64,000 nt of DNA from Eubacterium sp. (GTDB lineage: Bacteria; Bacillota; Clostridia; Peptostreptococcales; Anaerovoracaceae): the NCBI GenBank assembly GCA_021769965.1, contig JAETRU010000001.1:62001-126000 (forward strand), in the 5' to 3' direction. Under the pieces are notes generated by a model that saw nothing but the letters and a program-made list of their open reading frames with translations, was not told the DNA's origin and did no database searches. Position numbers and translations under genes: made by a program. This document shows positions 58,872-64,000 of the stretch, one piece after another. The stretch's first letter is position 1, and each line of letters opens with the position of its first letter.

Positions 58872-58946
58872 AGGTATAGTATACCACAAGGGCGGCTGTT
58901 TTGCATCAGTAATCTGTACCGGCTATGTATCAACTGAAAAAAACAC

Positions 58947-58970
58947 ACGCAGGTTTTCGGCCTGCGTGCA
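58947..58970. terminator. Hairpin terminator candidate
   Basis: CACGCAGG-TTTTCGG-CCTGCGTG flanked by A/T-rich ends. Confidence 0.6.
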
Positions 58971-58978
58971 TTCTTTAC

Positions 58979-59173
58979 TTAAAACGTATCCCTGATGGTG
59001 CTTGCCATTCTGCTCACGTCGTGGCGGACGTCTCCCATATCCTCCACGGTGCGGTGCATATCTCTGGTGATCTTCTGCTTGTCGGACGGTGACATCCATT
59101 TGTAGGCGCAGAATCCAGCGGTGCCTGCCGCCGCCAGCAGAGCAGCGTCTTTGATCATTTTGCTCATCTCCAT
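58979..59173 (-). CDS. Small single-TM hypothetical protein
   Basis: MEMSKMIKDAALLAAAGTAGFCAYKWMSPSDKQKITRDMHRTVEDMGD; RBS AGGGGAG upstream. Confidence 0.65.
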   Translation of the reverse strand: MEMSKMIKDAALLAAAGTAGFCAYKWMSPSDKQKITRDMHRTVEDMGDVRHDVSRMASTIRDTF

Positions 59174-59265
59174 ATTTCTCACTCCCCTTTCAATTTTAGT
59201 ATGGCACCGGGGAAGCGAAATATGCCCGCCACAGTCTGGCAAAAGAAGACGCGCAGGGTCGGGTC

Positions 59266-60339
59266 TTACTCTATGAATCCCCCGCCGATGACCCTGTCTC
59301 CATCATAGAACACGATGGACTGGCCCGGCGTAGCGGCCCGCTGCGGTTCTTCAAAGGTGGTCAAAAGGTGTCCGTCCGGGGTTTTTGTAACGACAGCGGC
59401 TGCGGCTTTTGCGGCGTAACGGATCTTGGCGCTCACCGCAATCTCTTCGTCAAAGTCCGCGGGAAGTCCGCTTCCAGAAGTTTCCGCAAAGAAATTGTCT
59501 CTGGAACGCACTTCGCGGCTGAAGAGGTCCTCATTATCGCCAAGTGTCACATCGCCTGTAGCCGGATCGATCTTTGTTACAAAAGCCGGTTTGCCCAGTG
59601 CAATGCCAAGGCCCTTGCGCTGGCCGACAGTATAATTGCTGATGCCCTGATGCTTTCCCAGGATCTTTCCGGAAGCGTCTATGAAATTTCCGAAGACAGC
59701 CGGTGTCCCCCGGCGTTTCAGAAAATCTCCGTAGGATTCCTTTTGGTCATCGATGAAGCATATCTCCTGACTGTCAGAAGCGTCCGCATTGGACATACCA
59801 TATTCTCTTGCCATTTCGCGGGTCTGCTCCTTATTTTCGAAGCCGCCCAGCGGCAGGATCAACCGTGACAGAACATCCTGCCCCAACCGGTAAAGCATAT
59901 AGGACTGGTCTTTCCTTTCGTTGGCGCCCTTTCTGATATAGCTGAGACCGCTGGCTTCGTCACGGATCACGCGGGCGTAATGGCCGGTAGCAATGTAATA
60001 CGCGTCATTTTCTTCTGCCACGTCCAGCAGCTGACGGAACTTGATCGACGGGTTGCAGATGACGCAGGGATTCGGCGTTCTGCCGCAGGCATATTCGCCG
60101 CAAAAGTTTTCGATAACTGTTTTATCGAAAACCTCTGATACGTCACGGCTGACAAACTCGATGCCCAGCTGCTTCGCGAGATCCGTGGCGGCCTTCGCGC
60201 CGGCGTCGTTGTTTCCCAGCACATCAAAATAGAAACCGATGACGGTCAGTCCCTGTTTCTGTAATAACAAAGCAACGGTGGTGCTGTCCACACCGCCGCT
60301 TAAACCAAGTACAACTCTATTCTTCTTCAATGTGGTCAT
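59266..60339 (-). CDS. mnmA: tRNA-specific 2-thiouridylase
   Basis: VVLGLSGGVDSTTVALLL, ACGRTPNPCVICNPSIKF, YTVGQRKGLGIA. Confidence 0.95.
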   Translation of the reverse strand: MTTLKKNRVVLGLSGGVDSTTVALLLQKQGLTVIGFYFDVLGNNDAGAKAATDLAKQLGIEFVSRDVSEVFDKTVIENFCGEYACGRTPNPCVICNPSIKFRQLLDVAEENDAYYIATGHYARVIRDEASGLSYIRKGANERKDQSYMLYRLGQDVLSRLILPLGGFENKEQTREMAREYGMSNADASDSQEICFIDDQKESYGDFLKRRGTPAVFGNFIDASGKILGKHQGISNYTVGQRKGLGIALGKPAFVTKIDPATGDVTLGDNEDLFSREVRSRDNFFAETSGSGLPADFDEEIAVSAKIRYAAKAAAAVVTKTPDGHLLTTFEEPQRAATPGQSIVFYDGDRVIGGGFIE

Positions 60340-60763
60340 GATCGTCCTCTTCCGCGTCGGGATCGAAACCTTCAAGACCGGCATAGGTTTTGCCGTTCTT
60401 CTGCGCGTAGTCATAAATCGCTGATTTGATCGCGTGATCTGCCAGCACGGAGCAGTGTACTTTCACCGCGGGCAGGCCTCCCAGTTCCTCGATGATCTGC
60501 TTGTTGCTGATCTCCAGCGCTTCATCGATGGTTTTGCCGATGATCATGGAAGTAGCCATGCTGGAAGACGCAATAGCGCTGCCGCAGCCAAAGGTCTTAA
60601 ATTTCGCGTCGGTGATCACATCGTTTTCCACGTTGATCTGGATCTGCATCATGTCGCCACAGACGGGACTTCCGTAAGTGCCCGTGCCGTCCGGATTTTC
60701 CAGCTCACCTACATTTCTCGGATTCATAAAATGATCCATGACTGTATCGTTATATAATGCCAT
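60317..60763 (-). CDS. Fe-S cluster assembly scaffold NifU/IscU-like
   Basis: YNDTVMDHFMNPRNVG, GSPVCGDMMQIQI, TFGCGSAIASSSMAT, VKVHCSVLA. Confidence 0.95.
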   Translation of the reverse strand: MALYNDTVMDHFMNPRNVGELENPDGTGTYGSPVCGDMMQIQINVENDVITDAKFKTFGCGSAIASSSMATSMIIGKTIDEALEISNKQIIEELGGLPAVKVHCSVLADHAIKSAIYDYAQKNGKTYAGLEGFDPDAEEDDHDHIEEE

Positions 60764-60768
60764 TGCTT

Positions 60769-61938
60769 TTACCATCCTTTCTCGCCGTTTACAGGAGACA
60801 GCGCTCTGAGCTTTGCTACGATCTCCTTCAGGCTTTCTATTACGTAATCTATGTCTTCTTTTGTTGTAAAGTCTCCTACAGTAAACCGTACTGTTCCGTG
60901 GATCATCTCTACCGGAACGCCCAGCGCGGTCAGCACATGAGACGGCTCCAGAGATTTTGACGAACAGGCTGAACCGGTGGAAACAGCGATCCCCTTATAA
61001 TCCAGCAGCAGCAGGATCGATTCGCCTTCAATGTATTTGAAGGTGATGTTGGCATTGCCCGGATGACGGTGCTCCATGGTTCCATTGACAAAAGTGTCAG
61101 GAATTTCACTGGTCACTCTTTCGATCAGATAATCTCTCAGCTCCTTGCAGTGGCTGATGTGTTTCTCCATATTTGCTTCTGCCAGTTCCGCGGCCTTGCC
61201 GAAACCAATGATGGACGCCAGATTCTCTGTACCGGCTCTGCGCCCCATTTCCTGCGCGCCGCCGTGAAGATAGTTTGCGATCCGCAGGCCTTTACGCATG
61301 TACAAAGCACCTACTCCTTTCGGTCCGTAGATCTTGTGGGCAGACATACTCATCAGATCTACCCCCAGATCCTTCACATCGATAGGCACATTTGCCAGCG
61401 CCTGCACTGCGTCTGTATGAAACAGGATCCCATGTTTCTTTGCGATCGCTGCCAGTTCTTTGATCGGCTCTACCGTGCCGACTTCGTTATTGACCATCAT
61501 AACGCTGATCAGGATCGTTTTATCTGTGATCGCCTTCTCCAGTTCGGCCGGATCGACCAGACCGTCAGGCTGCACATCCAGATATGTAACTTCATATCCG
61601 TTCTTTTCCAGGAATGCGCAGGAATGGAGCATCGCGTGGTGTTCGATCCTCGTGGTGATGATGTGATTGCCTTTATCTTTTAACGCCTGCGCTGCGCCGA
61701 ATACCGCCCAGTTATCTGCTTCACTGCCGCAGCCGGTGAAATAGATCTCTTTCGGATCGGCGTGGATCAGTTTCGCAACCTGCGCTCTTGCCTGATCCAG
61801 CGCTGCCTTTGCTTCCAGCCCCTGAGAATACAGGCTGGACGGATTGCCGAATTTCTCAGTAAAGTACGGGAGCATCGCGGAGAGCACCTCTTCCTTTACC
61901 GGAGTGGTCGCAGAATAGTCCAAATAAACTTGTCTCAT
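60769..61938 (-). CDS. Cysteine desulfurase NifS/IscS-like
   Basis: VYLDYSATTPV, SMSAHKIYGPKGVGALY, STGSACSSKSLEPS. Confidence 0.96.
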   Translation of the reverse strand: MRQVYLDYSATTPVKEEVLSAMLPYFTEKFGNPSSLYSQGLEAKAALDQARAQVAKLIHADPKEIYFTGCGSEADNWAVFGAAQALKDKGNHIITTRIEHHAMLHSCAFLEKNGYEVTYLDVQPDGLVDPAELEKAITDKTILISVMMVNNEVGTVEPIKELAAIAKKHGILFHTDAVQALANVPIDVKDLGVDLMSMSAHKIYGPKGVGALYMRKGLRIANYLHGGAQEMGRRAGTENLASIIGFGKAAELAEANMEKHISHCKELRDYLIERVTSEIPDTFVNGTMEHRHPGNANITFKYIEGESILLLLDYKGIAVSTGSACSSKSLEPSHVLTALGVPVEMIHGTVRFTVGDFTTKEDIDYVIESLKEIVAKLRALSPVNGEKGW

Positions 61939-62059
61939 AAGAGTTTCTCCTTGTATACTTAGCTTGTGACCCGTTGCGGGCTGCAAACTTTTCTTTTTTT
62001 GGTTACAAGCATATTATACCAAACTCTGTCCCCGATTAAACAGGCAGATTTTGCGTTTT

Positions 62060-62503
62060 TCAGATTTTTTTCAGCTGAGTCAGCTTTGTCTTCCTGTTTT
62101 GATCCTCCGCTGTAAAGTAATACTGCTGCTTGTCCTGCCACTTTCCCTGCTGACCGCTCATGACGTAAGATATCTCAGCTTTGCCTTTGATGATGCCGTA
62201 GCTGCTCCTTCTGCAGGATCTGATCTTTATCTTATATTCCTGAATGCGGTCCATATCTGTAGCGCTGTACGCCTCCATCAGGGTCAGATCGTTTTTCAGA
62301 AGACTGTCCTTTTCGATTTTTTTGAGTTCTCCCTCTGTTTTATCAAAACTGCTCTTCTGGCTGTAAAAGTCATTGAGCACAATGATACGGCCGGCGATCA
62401 GCTCTTTGATCTGCTGGTTGTCCGTATTGGGCCGTCCTACGATACCTGCTGTCAGAAACATGATCAAAAGCACGCACAGATTCACAACATACAGTTTTTT
62501 CAT
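62060..62503 (-). CDS. Hypothetical exported/lipid-anchored small protein
   Basis: N-terminal hydrophobic segment MKKLYVVNLCVLLIMFLTAGIVG, no recognised family. Confidence 0.55.
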   Translation of the reverse strand: MKKLYVVNLCVLLIMFLTAGIVGRPNTDNQQIKELIAGRIIVLNDFYSQKSSFDKTEGELKKIEKDSLLKNDLTLMEAYSATDMDRIQEYKIKIRSCRRSSYGIIKGKAEISYVMSGQQGKWQDKQQYYFTAEDQNRKTKLTQLKKI

Positions 62504-62549
62504 TTTCTTATCCTCCCTTAAATTCCCCTTGTTATGTATATGCGGCCGG

Positions 62550-62810
62550 CGCTGGTTTCGTTTTTGGACATTTTGGTTTCTATTGAAACAAAAATTCCTG
62601 AAAATGAAACCAAATTTTCTTGCTAACGCCAATTCACGCTTAAATACTTGATTTTTTTATAGTATTCTCCTTTATCTTCCAGCATAAATATTCCATTTTA
62701 TGATTTCACAGGCATTCAGATCACTGCCAGAAGACTTTAGAAGGCATTTGGTTTCTGTTTTTTAGAAAATGGTTTCTATTGAAACCAAAACAGTAAAAAA
62801 AGAAACAGCG
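62550..62810. repeat. AT-rich element with long imperfect terminal inverted repeats, MITE-like
   Basis: CGCTGGTTTCGTTTTTGGACATTTTGGTTTCTATTGAAAC... versus reverse complement of right end CGCTGTTTCTTTTTTTACTGTTTTGGTTTCAATAGAAACC... Confidence 0.6.
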
Positions 62811-62885
62811 CATTCCGCCGCTTCTTCATCATAACTTAAAAAGCGAGCAGAATATGTAGAATCCTGCCCGCTCTGAGATTTATTT

Positions 62886-63101
62886 TCAACTGTGTTTTGT
62901 TCTGCCCGGTTTCGTGATCTTTCCGTCCTTTTCAACGATCTCGATCTGATCCAGCTGGGATCTGAGATTCGCTTTAAACGAATCGATGTATTCTCTTCGC
63001 AGCATCTGCTGCTCATTCTTTTCCGCTTCTGTCAGACCTTCTGGTGTCTTGGCCTTTCGCGCCAGTTCATTGATACGGTTAATTTTTTCCTGTGTGATCA
63101 T
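62886..63101 (-). CDS. DUF896 family protein (YnzC/UPF0291)
   Basis: KINRINELARKAKTPEGLTEAEKNEQQMLRREYIDSFKANLRSQLDQIEIVE. Confidence 0.93.
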   Translation of the reverse strand: MITQEKINRINELARKAKTPEGLTEAEKNEQQMLRREYIDSFKANLRSQLDQIEIVEKDGKITKPGRTKHS

Positions 63102-63211
63102 GCATTTTATCCTTCTTTCAAACTAATGTCTAACCTTTAATTTACATGACAAAAAATCATGTGTCAATAGCATTTCGAAATTTTACCGGGCAAACCTTAT
63201 ATTCAAGCCTT

Positions 63212-64000
63212 CTATTCCTGATACCATTGGGCCTGAGCACGATACATCTTGGCGTAATATCCGTCCAGCGCCATAAGGCTGTCATGTGTACCGTCCTCCA
63301 CGATCTGTCCTTCATGAAAGACCAGAACTCTGTCCACCATGCGGGTGATTCCAAGCCGGTGAGAGATGAGCAAAGTCGTCTTTCCCGCCGTCATACCCGC
63401 GAAGTTCTTATACAATTCTGCCTCTGCCAGCGGATCAAGCGCCGCCGTCGGCTCATCGAGGATCATAAGCGCTGAACTTTCCGATCTCCTCATCTGCTCC
63501 ATTTGGCTGCCTGTTCACCAGATCATCAATATTGGCCTGACGAAGAAGCTGTAAAAGTTCTTTTTCATCCATTGTAAATCCTGTCTCCGAAGCCTCTATA
63601 TTTTCCCGGATCGTGCCTTCATAATGGCAAAAGTCTTGAAATACCGCTGCGGTGGACTTTCTGATCCTGCTGATCTGTGTTTCTTCCAAAGCCTCTCCGT
63701 TCACAGTGATCTTTCCCTCCTGCGGCGTATAGAACCCCATGATCAAATTGATAAAAGTGCTCTTACCGCTGCCGTTCTCACCAACGATGGCCACGGTTTC
63801 CCCATCCTTAATGCTGACAGAAAGGTCTCGAATAACTATTCTGTCTGACGACGGATATGTAAAGGACACGTGATCAAAACCAATAGAAACAGACGCAAGT
63901 CCCTTGTCCGCGCATTGCTCGCCCTCTGTCGAAAGTTCCTGCAAATCAAAGAAATCCTTCATATATGAAATATTCTGTCCGAACTCCATCAAAGAGATCA
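63212..64000 (-). pseudogene. ABC exporter ATPase (edge-truncated) with internal deletion removing the signature motif
   Basis: IVGENGSGKSTFINLIMG...GADEEIGKFSAYDPR* in one frame; MILDEPTAALDPLAEAELYKNF...LLISHRLG in another; no LSGGQ. Confidence 0.85.

Noticed and set aside
63102-63180. LexA box upstream of the DUF896 (YnzC-like) gene
   Set aside because: Reverse-strand AGACATTAGTTTG has only a good right half; left half does not fit GAAC.
1-64000. CRISPR array, rRNA, tRNA or prophage
   Set aside because: No regularly spaced repeat series, no rRNA or tRNA-like sequence recognised by eye, no phage structural genes in the ORF list.

Overview
64-kb chromosomal window from a mid-GC, spore-forming Firmicute (clostridial type, judged from gene content and order). 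Most of it is core genome: aspS(3' end)-nadD-yqeK-rsfS-leuS-rnj; efp; mltG-trmR-U32 peptidase-CorC-like protein and a TetM-like GTPase; spoIIIAA-AH; Asp23-nusB-M22-xseAB-ispA-dxs-tlyA; mutS-mutL-miaA-XerS-like recombinase; a reverse-strand purE-C-M-N-O-H'-D-L cluster; ruvX-ireB-alaS; pgm; mnmA-iscU-iscS. The most striking observation is at 11.5-14.1 kb. A TetM/EF-G-like translational GTPase is fused in frame to a complete YacP/Rae1-type (NYN/PIN) ribosome-associated endoribonuclease domain and lies next to tRNA-modification genes. I read it as a candidate ribosome-targeted A-site mRNA cleavage enzyme that is likely to be misannotated as tetracycline resistance. Other points of interest: a reduced spoIIIA operon (SpoIIIAF of about 56 aa with no soluble domain, SpoIIIAG without the beta-triangle insertion); a YneA-like LysM gene whose sigma-A promoter carries three evenly spaced LexA-like boxes; a tandem-GNAT fusion with a similarly placed weak LexA-like box; a divergent accessory locus (HTH regulator/membrane protein versus a frameshifted methyltransferase-TM protein) around a perfect 26-bp palindrome; an AT-rich element of about 260 bp with long imperfect terminal inverted repeats; and several gene remnants. 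I saw no rRNA, tRNA or CRISPR array by eye. All calls are from reading the sequence and the supplied ORFs; no database search was run.
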